From an uncultured Bacteroidales bacterium (GTDB taxonomy: Bacteria; Bacteroidota; Bacteroidia; Bacteroidales; Paludibacteraceae), in assembly GCA_903901975.1 (NCBI GenBank), contig CAIUTB010000125.1, forward strand, positions 1 through 63,988: a stretch of DNA of 63,988 bases, given 5' to 3'. Shown in pieces: positions 1 to 7,790 of this stretch. A model generated the notes under the pieces. The model worked only from the letters and a program-made list of their open reading frames with translations, searched no databases and had not been told where the DNA came from. Position 1 is the stretch's first letter; each line of letters starts with the position of its first letter. A program made the position numbers and the translations under genes.

Positions 1-102
1 ATACTTGGTGTTTCTGCCTTAGACAAAACACCTATACGTGACTTGCTATGCGAAGAACGTCAATTCAATCAAAATGTCAAAGAGCAACTTAGCTTATTTT
101 AA
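1..102 (+). CDS. C-terminal end of a gene cut by the window edge
   Basis: Frame 1 is open from the first base to a TAA at 100-102 and encodes 33 residues ending in VKEQLSLF. There is no start codon in view, so this is the tail of a gene that begins outside the window. The tail carries no motif I recognise, and I do not assign a function. No terminator hairpin is visible behind it. The 250 bases that follow are AT-rich and hold nothing else I can support apart from the promoter of the next gene. Confidence 0.45.
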   Translation: MLGVSALDKTPIRDLLCEERQFNQNVKEQLSLF

Positions 103-326
103 TATCAATACATGTTAAATGTAAACGCAACAGCAGTAATTTTCTTACATCAGGTTTAGTTGTTTAATATTTAGACGAGATGAATATTCTGTTTGGATTT
201 AGACTTTCGTAAATAATTCATATATTATTATAATTCAACTGTATTTGTAGTTTAAGTGTTTTGTAATCAGCAATTTGATTTTTTTTTTGGGTTTTCAGTT
301 TTGTTTATAACTATTCTCACACAAGC

Positions 327-357
327 TCTGTTTTTTCTCGAAAAAGCACTAACTTTG
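327..357 (+). promoter_or_regulatory. Bacteroidetes-type promoter of the 378-1253 lipoprotein gene
   Basis: A perfect -7 element TAACTTTG lies at 350-357, with a TCTG (consensus TTTG) at 327-330, 19 bases upstream. Transcription would begin near 364. This rules out the GTG at 357 as a start and supports the ATG at 378. Assignment is by consensus only. Confidence 0.5.
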
Positions 358-377
358 TGGCTCTTAAAAAACAATTA

Positions 378-1253
378 ATGATTTCCCGACCCACGCTATC
401 AGTTTATCTGTTGATTTTCGTCCTTTCTTTTGTGATGACTTCCTGCTCGTGGTTTCAGGAACCTACAAAATCATCAGCATACATATCTCAGGTTTTCGAT
501 TATGTTTATGCTCCTGGCCAGCATGCGTTGCTGGCGAAGAAAACAGACAGTTCTAACTTTATCGGCGAACCAACTGCTGACAAAGATTTTCTATATTTAG
601 GAGGATTTGGTGGCTATGTAGTGGCCGGATTCGATCATAATGTGCTGAATGACGATGGATTTGACTTTGAGCTTATTGCGTTGAAAGGTGCTTCGGCCGA
701 GCCCGGGATTGTTTACGTGATGAGCGATACCAACGGAGATGGATTACCAAACGAAACCTGGTACGAACTGAAAGGAAGCCAGTTCTCAAATTCCAAAAGG
801 CATTATTGGGTGAGGTATTATAAAGCCATTACGGATACAACCAATATTATATGGAAAGACAGCGAAGGAACGATCGGAGAATTGAAATCGGGTTATGGCT
901 CAAAATTTACTGCAACATGGTGGTGGCCTACTACAACAACTGACAGCATAACACTTTACGGAACCCGATTGCCTGATTCCTATGTAAATAATTCAACAAC
1001 CGGTATTCAAAATTGGATTGTTCCTCCCACACTTTTTAGCTGGGGCTATGCCAAAAATCTGAATGGAACTGATTATGACTCAGATTTGGGTGCGAATAAG
1101 TTTGATATTTCCAATGCCATTGACTCTATGGGAAATGCTATAAAATTGCCAACTATCCGTTTTGTCAAAATTCAGACTGCTGTATTTCAACAAGCTGGTT
1201 GGCTCAATGAAGTATCAACTGAGGTGAGAGGCGCAAAAGATTTGAGGAAATAG
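378..1253 (+). CDS. Secreted lipoprotein of the Bacteroidetes 'cell surface protein' (PKD-associated) type
   Basis: The 291-residue protein starts with a hydrophobic signal ending MTSC, a lipobox, so the mature protein should be anchored by a lipidated cysteine. The body contains features typical of a Bacteroidetes surface-protein family: a VYAPGQ stretch, LGGFGGYVVAGFDH, EPGIVYVMSDTNGDGLPNE and TWYELKGS. The DTNGDGLPNE segment looks like a calcium-binding loop. In other Bacteroidetes, related proteins often sit next to TonB receptors, sometimes in corrinoid or metal uptake loci, but no such genes are adjacent here. A GTG 21 bases upstream is in frame but lies on the promoter -7 element, so I chose the ATG. 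The gene is convergent with the next one, with only 3 bases between the stops. The function is unknown. Confidence 0.75.
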   Translation: MISRPTLSVYLLIFVLSFVMTSCSWFQEPTKSSAYISQVFDYVYAPGQHALLAKKTDSSNFIGEPTADKDFLYLGGFGGYVVAGFDHNVLNDDGFDFELIALKGASAEPGIVYVMSDTNGDGLPNETWYELKGSQFSNSKRHYWVRYYKAITDTTNIIWKDSEGTIGELKSGYGSKFTATWWWPTTTTDSITLYGTRLPDSYVNNSTTGIQNWIVPPTLFSWGYAKNLNGTDYDSDLGANKFDISNAIDSMGNAIKLPTIRFVKIQTAVFQQAGWLNEVSTEVRGAKDLRK

Positions 1254-1256
1254 GAC

Positions 1257-1826
1257 TCATTCAATCGCAATCCCATATTTATCCAGTAATCCTGCTAAGC
1301 CCATTCTCGAGAATCGGGCTTTTTTCAGTTTGTTTACTTCCGGTTCGATTGAATAATTAAACGAAGTTCTGAAATCAACTTTTTCAAGGTTTGTACGTTG
1401 AAAAATTGCTCGTTGAAGGTCACAGTTTTCGAATATGGATTCAGTCAGGTCCGCTTCCGTGAAATCAGTTTCCTGCAGATTACAGTTTTTGAAGCGAGTC
1501 TTTTTAATTTTTCGTTTGAAGAAAACAGACAGTTTCAAATCGCATTTTTCAAATCTCACCGAAAATAAAAAATCTCTGCAGTTCTCGAATTGGACACCAA
1601 CCAACTTGCAGCCAATGAAAACCACATCGTTTAGCGTCGAGTCTGTCAGATTGCACAAACTTAAATCACAATCTTCAAAAATACAGTCTCTGAGAATATT
1701 ATCAATCAGATTGATTCCGTGGAAATTGCAATTTATAAACCGGCAATTTTCGTATTCAGCTCTCTGAAAATGTATTTCCGAGTAATTTAACCGCTCAAAA
1801 AGTTTGTTTTCGATTAACATTTTCAA
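1257..1826 (-). CDS. Pentapeptide-repeat protein (Qnr/McbG-like)
   Basis: The 189 residues are built almost entirely of tandem A(D/N)LXX-type pentapeptides from about residue 18 to 155 (for example CRFINCNFHGINL, CNLTDSTLNDVVF, TDFTEADLTESIF). These fold as a right-handed quadrilateral beta-helix. A short non-repeat C-terminus, PEVNKLKKARFS then GLAGLLDKYGIAIE, matches the closing segment of Qnr-like proteins. Some family members mimic DNA and protect gyrase from quinolones or from microcin B17 and similar toxins, but most have no known role, and resistance cannot be claimed from sequence. There is no signal peptide, so it is cytosolic. An ATG two codons downstream is an alternative start. 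Confidence 0.85.
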   Translation of the reverse strand: MKMLIENKLFERLNYSEIHFQRAEYENCRFINCNFHGINLIDNILRDCIFEDCDLSLCNLTDSTLNDVVFIGCKLVGVQFENCRDFLFSVRFEKCDLKLSVFFKRKIKKTRFKNCNLQETDFTEADLTESIFENCDLQRAIFQRTNLEKVDFRTSFNYSIEPEVNKLKKARFSRMGLAGLLDKYGIAIE

Positions 1827-1877
1827 TTTTTTTTCAGGACAAAAATAGTGATTTATTTTTACAAATTAGAAATAAAA

Positions 1878-1910
1878 AAACAGAGAATTGCAACTTACAA
1901 TTCTCTGTTT
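1878..1910 (-). terminator. Rho-independent terminator of the DUF1566 gene
   Basis: An inverted repeat AAACAGAGAATTG / CAATTCTCTGTTT with a 7-base loop sits just behind the stop of the 1930-3498 gene. Read on the minus strand it is followed by a T-rich run. Confidence 0.75.
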
Positions 1911-1929
1911 CCTTTTTCAAAATCAAAAT

Positions 1930-3498
1930 TTAATTTTTCAATAGTTTGATTGTTTGGATATTTTTTTGATTTGCTATGTTCAAAAAATAGATACCCGAAG
2001 TCAGGTGAACAAAATTTTGTTTTTCAATTTGATTTCCGACCCAGACTGTTTGACCCATCACATTGACTAACTGATAATTTTCCGCTCCGGTCGTGTTTTG
2101 AATAATAATAGTTTGATAGAAAGGATTTTCAGTGGGTTTATATTCATTTGCTGAAGAACTCGTATTGAAAATTTCGGTTGAGCCACTTATGGTACGGACA
2201 ATTCGTACATAATTTGCACCACGAATCGCATCTCCTTGTGGTCCAAAAGAGTATCCAGTATAAGTTACAGCATTTACAATTGTAGTTTTGAGAATTGCCC
2301 ACGAATAGGGCGGACCAATTTTCTGGTCGCTTCGCTGGCAACCTGCACCGTGAACATCAACCCATTTTGTTTGAGTAGAAGGCCAACCAAGCGCTCTGCC
2401 AAAGGGAATATAATCAGCTTCGGCACCACCACCGTTCGTTGTCGTGTAACTTTCATGGGTTGTCGACGACCAGTAATATCCCCAATCAGACTGTCCTGCT
2501 TCATTGATTGTCGGAGTACAGTTGAAATAGCTGGTATTGATTGCCGGACTATTGTCATAATCTGGCGAGTGCGAATAATCGATAATACTTTGCAATTCTT
2601 TGATATCAGGCATCCGCCAGTCGTTATGACCAAGATAATTCTGTGAATTTTTGGTTTGAACCCAAGCTAGCGCATCCGTCCAATTTAGACCTGAACCATT
2701 ATCATTTTTTGCCCACATCAATTTTGTTTCATTGTCGGTAATTGTTTGGTTGCCATTATCCACAAAATTGTTTATTCCATAGTTTGTTTTACCCCGCACC
2801 AACTGAACATAAAATGTTTTAGTGAGTTTACTCAGTGCATCCACCATGTCATAACCTTTAATTCTTCCGTCCGAAAAATTCACACCAAAATCTTTTGTGT
2901 AACCTGATTCACTTGGGTTTAGAATAAAAATATTACTCGACAAATATTGTTGATCAATCAAGCGCTCGCCAATCGAAGTATTTCCATAGGCAAATTTAAA
3001 ATAGGTATCATCCAAAAAAGGTGTTAAACCTGCTGAAGAAGTTGAGCCACCCGGGTCAATTCCTTTTGCCAAATACAAGGAATATAATTCTTTTATAGTT
3101 GGAATGCGCCAGTCATTAAAACCACCAAAGTTTGCAGCATTTACAGTAGATACCCATGATTGTGCAGCACTGTAACTCATTCTGTCTGTTTTAACCGGAG
3201 CTGTGTTTGTCATATTCGGACTACTCATCCAGGTCAATCCGGTGATGTTGTCGTAAACAGTTTTTGTGTCGGAACTTAGGGTATAACTTGAAGTATTGCC
3301 CGTATATGCTGCATCCTGTCCATACAAGCTTTGTCCGGCAGAAGGAGAAGTGATTGAACCTGTAGTATTAAAACATTTCGTTTGGCCACCATCTACCACT
3401 TTGTAATTCTGGCTTTGAAGATAATTGCCGGAAAAGGAAAATAATAGTATTGCTGATAATAATCTGCTTATCATGTTGATTTTATTGTTCTTTTTCAT
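1930..3498 (-). CDS. Exported protein with two DUF1566 (Lcl C-terminal) domains and a T9SS sorting domain
   Basis: The protein has a signal peptide (MISRLLSAILLFSFSG) and two tandem DUF1566 modules. They are recognisable by the paired signatures GFNDWRIPTIKELYSLY (first) and GHNDWRMPDIKELQSII (second), each preceded by a 'TGLTWM' or 'TKLMWAKN' strand. The last 70 residues form a type IX secretion C-terminal domain (NPFYQTIIIQN, GQTVW, LTSGIYFLNI, IQTIKLLKN). It should therefore cross the outer membrane by T9SS and be released or anchored at the surface. DUF1566 is common in secreted and adhesive proteins, but its function is not established. I start at the ATG at 3498 and not at the in-frame one at 3615, because the longer form adds 39 residues before the signal peptide and would cover the promoter. 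Monocistronic. Confidence 0.8.
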   Translation of the reverse strand: MKKNNKINMISRLLSAILLFSFSGNYLQSQNYKVVDGGQTKCFNTTGSITSPSAGQSLYGQDAAYTGNTSSYTLSSDTKTVYDNITGLTWMSSPNMTNTAPVKTDRMSYSAAQSWVSTVNAANFGGFNDWRIPTIKELYSLYLAKGIDPGGSTSSAGLTPFLDDTYFKFAYGNTSIGERLIDQQYLSSNIFILNPSESGYTKDFGVNFSDGRIKGYDMVDALSKLTKTFYVQLVRGKTNYGINNFVDNGNQTITDNETKLMWAKNDNGSGLNWTDALAWVQTKNSQNYLGHNDWRMPDIKELQSIIDYSHSPDYDNSPAINTSYFNCTPTINEAGQSDWGYYWSSTTHESYTTTNGGGAEADYIPFGRALGWPSTQTKWVDVHGAGCQRSDQKIGPPYSWAILKTTIVNAVTYTGYSFGPQGDAIRGANYVRIVRTISGSTEIFNTSSSANEYKPTENPFYQTIIIQNTTGAENYQLVNVMGQTVWVGNQIEKQNFVHLTSGIYFLNIANQKNIQTIKLLKN

Positions 3499-3534
3499 AT
3501 TGATTTGTTCTGTTGGTCGACCAATTATTTTCTG

Positions 3535-3542
3535 CAAAACTA
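3535..3542 (-). promoter_or_regulatory. -7 element of the DUF1566 gene
   Basis: On the minus strand the bases read TAGTTTTG, a match to TAnnTTTG, 37 bases before the chosen start. The -33 box is poor, so this is a partial match. Confidence 0.4.
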
Positions 3543-3620
3543 AATTATTTATTCTAAAAACTAACTCAATATTCAGTGAAATGGCAATAAAATCAGGTAG
3601 ATTGTCAGTTTTCACCTAAA

Positions 3621-3656
3621 AAAAAGACTATCACAATTAATTGCGATAGTCTTTTT
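3621..3656 (-). terminator. Terminator behind the SPFH gene
   Basis: Arms AAAAAGACTATCACAA and TTGCGATAGTCTTTTT pair with one A-C mismatch around a TTAA loop. The stem has A/T runs on both sides and lies between the SPFH stop at 3673 and the next minus-strand gene. Confidence 0.75.
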
Positions 3657-3672
3657 AATTTGAATCTGTTAT

Positions 3673-4602
3673 TTATGACTTTTCATTCGTTTTCATCATA
3701 CCCATCATTTGGTTTATGGTTTTATTCATTCCGTCAGTGGAACCATCAAGAAAAATAACATTTCCTTTACCAGTTTCACCAAAATGTTTAATTGCTTCCG
3801 TCCACATACTAAACAACAGAAATGAAGCATCCAGATCGGCATCAGTCATTTCTTTAGCAGCCAATGCCATACCTTTGGCCACTTCTTCACGAAATAAAGC
3901 AATACCCTGTCCACGTTGTTGAGCAGCTTCTTTTTCGGCAAGTGCTGAAATTTTTATTGCATTTCCTTCAGCTTCGGCAGCTTTTGTTCGGGTAATCAAC
4001 AGGGCTTGTCCCTCATTTTCGGCAGCAGCTTTCAGGTTGTTCGAAGCTACCACACGCGACATGGATTTAATGATTTCTTCATCAAAGGTAATATCATTTA
4101 GCTGAATATCAATCATGTGGAAACCCCATTCCTGAAGGGTGTCATCCAAATGTTTCTTCACTTCCTGAATAATCTCTGTACGAAGTCCAAGTATTTCGGC
4201 TTGTTTTTTAGTCGCCACAAAACTACGGATAGTACCTTCAATAGTGCGAATTAATGCTTGCATAAAGCTACGATCGTCCACAAATTTAAATGCTACATTT
4301 TTGATGGTTTCATCCGATTGATTAAAAACAGCATAAAGTAACATGGCTTTAAAATAAACATTTGCCTGATCTTGTGACACAGCCTGAAATTCCAATTCAG
4401 CCGAACGGTTCTGAATTGAAATCCGTTTGTACACCAATTCGATAAATGGAATTTTAAAGTTTAGACCCGGAGCCATAATACGCCGGTACTTTCCGAAAAT
4501 AGTAATAACAGCTACATTTCCCTGATTTACAGTAACAAATCCTGAAAAAATAAAGAGGAGAATAATTACTCCCAGAACGATTAGACTAATAGGTAGTTCC
4601 AT
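3673..4602 (-). CDS. SPFH/band-7 membrane protein (stomatin/QmcA-like)
   Basis: The 309-residue protein has one N-terminal membrane span (about residues 5-24) followed by a band-7 domain (FVTVNQGNVAVITIFGKYRRIMAPGL...). After that comes an Ala/Glu-rich helical segment (about 190-245, AEAEGNAIKISALAEKEAAQ) that is typical for oligomerisation of stomatins. It has no NfeD partner nearby. Such proteins form large rings in the membrane, scaffold microdomains and often modulate FtsH-type proteolysis; the role here is inferred from family only. The short Met-rich C-terminus (GMNKTINQMMGMMKTNEKS) is ordinary for the family. It follows the 4657-5151 membrane gene by 54 bases and may be cotranscribed with it and ogt. 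Confidence 0.9.
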   Translation of the reverse strand: MELPISLIVLGVIILLFIFSGFVTVNQGNVAVITIFGKYRRIMAPGLNFKIPFIELVYKRISIQNRSAELEFQAVSQDQANVYFKAMLLYAVFNQSDETIKNVAFKFVDDRSFMQALIRTIEGTIRSFVATKKQAEILGLRTEIIQEVKKHLDDTLQEWGFHMIDIQLNDITFDEEIIKSMSRVVASNNLKAAAENEGQALLITRTKAAEAEGNAIKISALAEKEAAQQRGQGIALFREEVAKGMALAAKEMTDADLDASFLLFSMWTEAIKHFGETGKGNVIFLDGSTDGMNKTINQMMGMMKTNEKS

Positions 4603-4656
4603 ACGATGTTGATTTTAGTTAGATGATGAATTTATTTGTACTTGATTTTAGTAATA

Positions 4657-5151
4657 TTAAATTACGTAATCAGGATTTTCAATTTTTGAAATTTCGGTTT
4701 GATCTAATTCTAATTCGTTAATTGCTGATTTAATTGATGGTTTTTTAATAAGTATGAAAATAAGCATTGCAGCTGCGTAAATTAAATATTCACTGTTGTT
4801 GGTCAGAAACACAGAAACAAGTGCAAATATACCAGGACCTTCAAGTAAGGCGTACCTAATAATTAATGCTTCTCTATATTTTTCCAATTTAAGTTTAAAA
4901 TCCATTTCGTCTTTTAAAATATTTAATCTGTTACTAAATACCATTTTACTTGCAACTATTCCCACAATTAGTAATCCGGGAACTAAATAAACTAATATTT
5001 TTGCAAAATCAGATTCATTATCAGGGTGTTGGAAATCAGCGACCAGAAACGAAATAACTAGCCCGAACACAGTAATACCCAACGCTAAAGCAAAATGAAA
5101 AATTGAAATTATCTTGAAATACTCTTTTATTGTTTGTTGAATGTTCTCCAT
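4657..5151 (-). CDS. Small membrane protein, four predicted spans, unknown function
   Basis: The 164 residues hold about four hydrophobic spans: IISIFHFALALGITVFGLVI, ILVYLVPGLLIVGIVA, a third around ALLEGPGIFALVSVFL, and YLIYAAAMLIFILI. A basic, charged stretch (SNRLNILKDEMDFKLKLEKYREAL) lies between the second and third. The acidic tail ends IENPDYVI. I do not recognise a named domain. The gene starts 14 bases after the ogt stop, so it is probably in one transcript with ogt and the SPFH gene. That arrangement does not reveal its job. Confidence 0.7.
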   Translation of the reverse strand: MENIQQTIKEYFKIISIFHFALALGITVFGLVISFLVADFQHPDNESDFAKILVYLVPGLLIVGIVASKMVFSNRLNILKDEMDFKLKLEKYREALIIRYALLEGPGIFALVSVFLTNNSEYLIYAAAMLIFILIKKPSIKSAINELELDQTEISKIENPDYVI

Positions 5152-5165
5152 ATTAATTTTTTAGA

Positions 5166-5663
5166 CTATTTTTTTTCCCATTCCAGCATTTTCTTTTTGC
5201 AATCTAGTCCCCAACGGAAACCGCCCAAACCGCCATCCGATCTGATAACTCGATGACAGGGAATAAGATACGCTATCGGATTTGCACCAATAGCAGTCCC
5301 CACGGCCCGTACCGCTTTCGGGCGTCCAATCGCTTCAGCTATTAGTGCATAGGTTGTAGTTTCACCGGCTGGAATTCTTTGTAAGGCTTTCCATATTGAT
5401 TGCTGAAAATCACTACCAATTGGATTTAAAGTTGGGTTTTCTCCTTTTTCAAAAATCTGATTTGCAAGTCGTTCAGCTCCTTTGTCATTTTGCTGAAAAT
5501 CAGTTTCCGGAAAACGATTCTCAAGATCGAGATATGCTCCTTCATGATTTTCGGGAAAAGTGAGTGCACATATTCCGTCATTCGAAAAGGCAATGCAACA
5601 TTCACCAAAAGGAGAATTGGAAAAACCAAAAGATGGGTCGGATTGAGGAGGTAATTGTCTCAT
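5166..5663 (-). CDS. ogt: Methylated-DNA--protein-cysteine methyltransferase
   Basis: This is a direct-reversal DNA repair protein that removes O6-alkyl groups from guanine in a suicide reaction. The active-site motif PCHRV is at residues 135-139, with Cys136 as the alkyl acceptor. Upstream lie the helix-turn-helix and 'arginine finger' region (FQQSIWKALQRIPAGETTTY, then GRPKAVRAVGTAIGANPIA) and the asparagine hinge. The 165-residue length fits Ogt without an Ada regulatory domain. An in-frame upstream start at 5762 would add 33 AT-rich-coded residues unlike the family, so I use the ATG at 5663. It leads a possible three-gene unit with a membrane protein and the SPFH protein. Confidence 0.92.
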   Translation of the reverse strand: MRQLPPQSDPSFGFSNSPFGECCIAFSNDGICALTFPENHEGAYLDLENRFPETDFQQNDKGAERLANQIFEKGENPTLNPIGSDFQQSIWKALQRIPAGETTTYALIAEAIGRPKAVRAVGTAIGANPIAYLIPCHRVIRSDGGLGGFRWGLDCKKKMLEWEKK

Positions 5664-5763
5664 TTTAATCAGATTTTTGTATAGAAAAATAAAAGTAGAG
5701 CAGTTTTGGATAATTTTTTGTAAAATATTTATCCTTAGATAGGAACTTAGACCAAAAGTCAAC

Positions 5764-5782
5764 TACATTTGTGGCAAAGTTA
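5764..5782. promoter_or_regulatory. Face-to-face -7 elements of a divergent promoter pair
   Basis: TACATTTG (5764-5771, plus) and the minus-strand TAACTTTG (5775-5782) are separated by three bases, giving the palindrome-like TACATTTGTGGCAAAGTTA. The plus element would serve the 5861 gene and the minus element ogt. Neither has a strong -33 box, so activity is inferred. Confidence 0.4.
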
Positions 5783-5860
5783 ATGAATATATTTAGTTCA
5801 ATCGCGTTATTAACAATTGATTTTTCTCAAATGAACGTTAAGCTTAATTTATCACAGAAA

Positions 5861-6739
5861 ATGAAAAGAATGTTTCCAATAGTGCTGTTAAGCCTTTTAG
5901 CTTTGTCAAGCAATGTTTTCGCACAGTTAAGTTCAGCCAAATGGCAAACACAGCCCATTAAAATTGATGGTGATGGCTCTGATTGGGGCTTGTTACCCCG
6001 TTTTTTTAATACAGAATCAAATTTGAAATATGAATTCAGAAACGATGCTACGAACTTATATTTTATACTCAAAGCTGCTGATCGAGCCACTCAAATGCAA
6101 CTTTTCCGGGCTGGTTTTTCTATAAGATTTAAACTTAAAATAGCCACACCGTTGAAAACTGAAATAACTTTTCAGGCAAATAAATTTACTGAAATGCCAC
6201 CAATGAATTCTCAGGAAGTAAGAAAGGATATTTTGGTTGATAAATCCGTTACGAAGCCCGAGATTATTCTGAATGATACAGTTTTACTGGACGGATTTCA
6301 GTTTAGCAATGGAATGATAACAGCTAAAAATACGGAAAATATCTTTTTTGCTCGTAGCAAATCCAATAAAGAGTTAGCAACCTATGAAATTCAGGTGCCA
6401 TTACGTGAGTTGTTTGGGAATAATTACAGTTTGGATAAAGTTGCCGCCACACAAATTCAACTTCAGGTTATTGTAAACGAGTTGTCACAGAATGAAATAC
6501 ACAAAATGAGAACCCGATCGGGTGGTGGTCGTAGCGGTGGAATCTACGGCGGTGGACGTGGAATGGGTGAAGGTCGGGGTATGAATGGAGGTGCTGAAAT
6601 GGGTGGCGAAATGCAAGGTAGTATGGGTCAAATGCAAGGATCAGAGATGAATGCAGAAATGCCAACCGAGATGCGTGGAGGATCATCTATGGAACGAAAA
6701 AGTTTCAACAAAGATTTTATGTTATCTTCGGGGAAATAA
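5861..6739 (+). CDS. Secreted protein with a CBM9/DOMON-like N-terminal region and a Met/Gly-rich tail
   Basis: The 292-residue protein begins with a clear signal peptide (MKRMFPIVLLSLLALSSNVFA, cut before QLSS). The following IKIDGDGSDWG...FFNTESNLKYEFRNDATNLYFILKA is the usual opening of CBM9-like/DOMON beta-sandwich domains. The last 65 residues are strikingly low in complexity: Gly/Arg-rich (SGGGRSGGIYGGGRGMGEGRG), then Met/Glu/Gly-rich (GGEMQGSMGQMQGSEM). Methionine clusters in exported proteins often bind copper or silver, but this is only a possibility here. I use the ATG at 5861 because earlier in-frame starts place residues in front of the signal. Its end overlaps the convergent menE gene by 23 bases. 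Confidence 0.7.
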   Translation: MKRMFPIVLLSLLALSSNVFAQLSSAKWQTQPIKIDGDGSDWGLLPRFFNTESNLKYEFRNDATNLYFILKAADRATQMQLFRAGFSIRFKLKIATPLKTEITFQANKFTEMPPMNSQEVRKDILVDKSVTKPEIILNDTVLLDGFQFSNGMITAKNTENIFFARSKSNKELATYEIQVPLRELFGNNYSLDKVAATQIQLQVIVNELSQNEIHKMRTRSGGGRSGGIYGGGRGMGEGRGMNGGAEMGGEMQGSMGQMQGSEMNAEMPTEMRGGSSMERKSFNKDFMLSSGK

Positions 6740-7790
6740 CTTTTGCTAATGTTTCATTCCGCAAGAATTTATTGCTTTCGGAATAAATGAAAGCCGACAA
6801 ATAGAAGATCTGCTTTGGAATTTCGTATTTTGAAAGAACTTTTGCAAAGTGAGCTTTTAAGTTTTCTTCCCTCTCGTGATTAAATGTCTCTGATTCAATA
6901 ACTAATACAACTTTATTTCCCAGCAATTCATCGGGAACTGAAGAAATAAAAAAGTTGGATGCAATATATTCTTCCAGCTTTTTTTCCAGTTGTTCCGGAT
7001 GAATTTTCACTCCACCTGAATTAATTACAGAATCAAAGCGCCCAAGCCATCGAAATGATTTTGAGTCCTTAAGTTCTACAATATCATTGCTTATAAATTC
7101 CTTCTCAGCTAAATGTGATGCCGAAATTGCCAGACAATTTCGCTCATCCTGCCGAATGGAAACTCCATCGAGTACCGTAAAATAATCCGATTTTCGATTC
7201 CCATTTAAACAACGCAATGCAATGTGTGAAGCTGTTTCGGTCATTCCATAGGTTTCGTACAGGGAAGCAGAAATTTCAGCAGCTAATGCTTCAAGTTTTG
7301 CATTAATATGCCCTCCACCAACAATGATATTTCGAATCGTTCCGGACTTTAATGTTTCAGCAGAATGATATAATTGATAAGGAGTTATAGCTGTAAAATC
7401 AATTAATAGGGTAAGATTTTCAAATGGATTTGCTTTCGGCTCAACAATTATCAGATTAAATCCACCAACTATTCCCCGAACCAGCATCATTTTGCCCGCA
7501 ATATACGAAGCCGGTAAACAAAGCAAAGCAGTTTTCGTTTTATCAAGACCGAAAAAAGCATTAGTCATGCGAGCTGAATTACGCATTGATGTTTTCAATA
7601 GTCTGATTTCTTTGGGAGTGCCGGTTGAACCGGAAGTAAAAGAGACGATAAAATCCGAATCGTCAAACCAGTTAGTCAGAAATTCATAAATGGAACTTTG
7701 CCAGGAAACAGTTGATTCGTAGCTTGTTTTCAAATCGGCAATTTTCTCCCGATTGAAAATTTCCCCGTTTAGTTTTATAGTTTCTGACAT
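6717..7790 (-). CDS. menE: o-Succinylbenzoate--CoA ligase
   Basis: MenE activates o-succinylbenzoate with ATP and CoA in menaquinone synthesis. The AMP-binding loop FTSGSTGTPKE is at residues 51-61. Further adenylate-forming signatures are YETYGMTETASHIA (A5 region), WLGRFDSVINSGGVKIHPEQLE (A7/A8) and a C-terminal KYEIPKQIFYL stretch followed by KFLRN, where the A10 lysine is expected. At 357 residues it is shorter than the approximately 450-residue E. coli enzyme, as is common in Bacteroidetes, where the N-terminal subdomain is reduced. Its ATG overlaps the TGA of menC in the sequence TGATG, so the two are translationally coupled. It is the last gene of the menaquinone operon. Confidence 0.93.
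   Translation of the reverse strand: MSETIKLNGEIFNREKIADLKTSYESTVSWQSSIYEFLTNWFDDSDFIVSFTSGSTGTPKEIRLLKTSMRNSARMTNAFFGLDKTKTALLCLPASYIAGKMMLVRGIVGGFNLIIVEPKANPFENLTLLIDFTAITPYQLYHSAETLKSGTIRNIIVGGGHINAKLEALAAEISASLYETYGMTETASHIALRCLNGNRKSDYFTVLDGVSIRQDERNCLAISASHLAEKEFISNDIVELKDSKSFRWLGRFDSVINSGGVKIHPEQLEKKLEEYIASNFFISSVPDELLGNKVVLVIESETFNHEREENLKAHFAKVLSKYEIPKQIFYLSAFIYSESNKFLRNETLAKVISPKIT

Noticed and set aside
1257-1826. Quinolone-resistance gene
   Set aside because: The protein is Qnr-like in fold, but most pentapeptide proteins do not protect gyrase; sequence alone does not support resistance.
3499-3615. Longer start of the DUF1566 protein
   Set aside because: The extension precedes the signal peptide and would cover the predicted -7 element.
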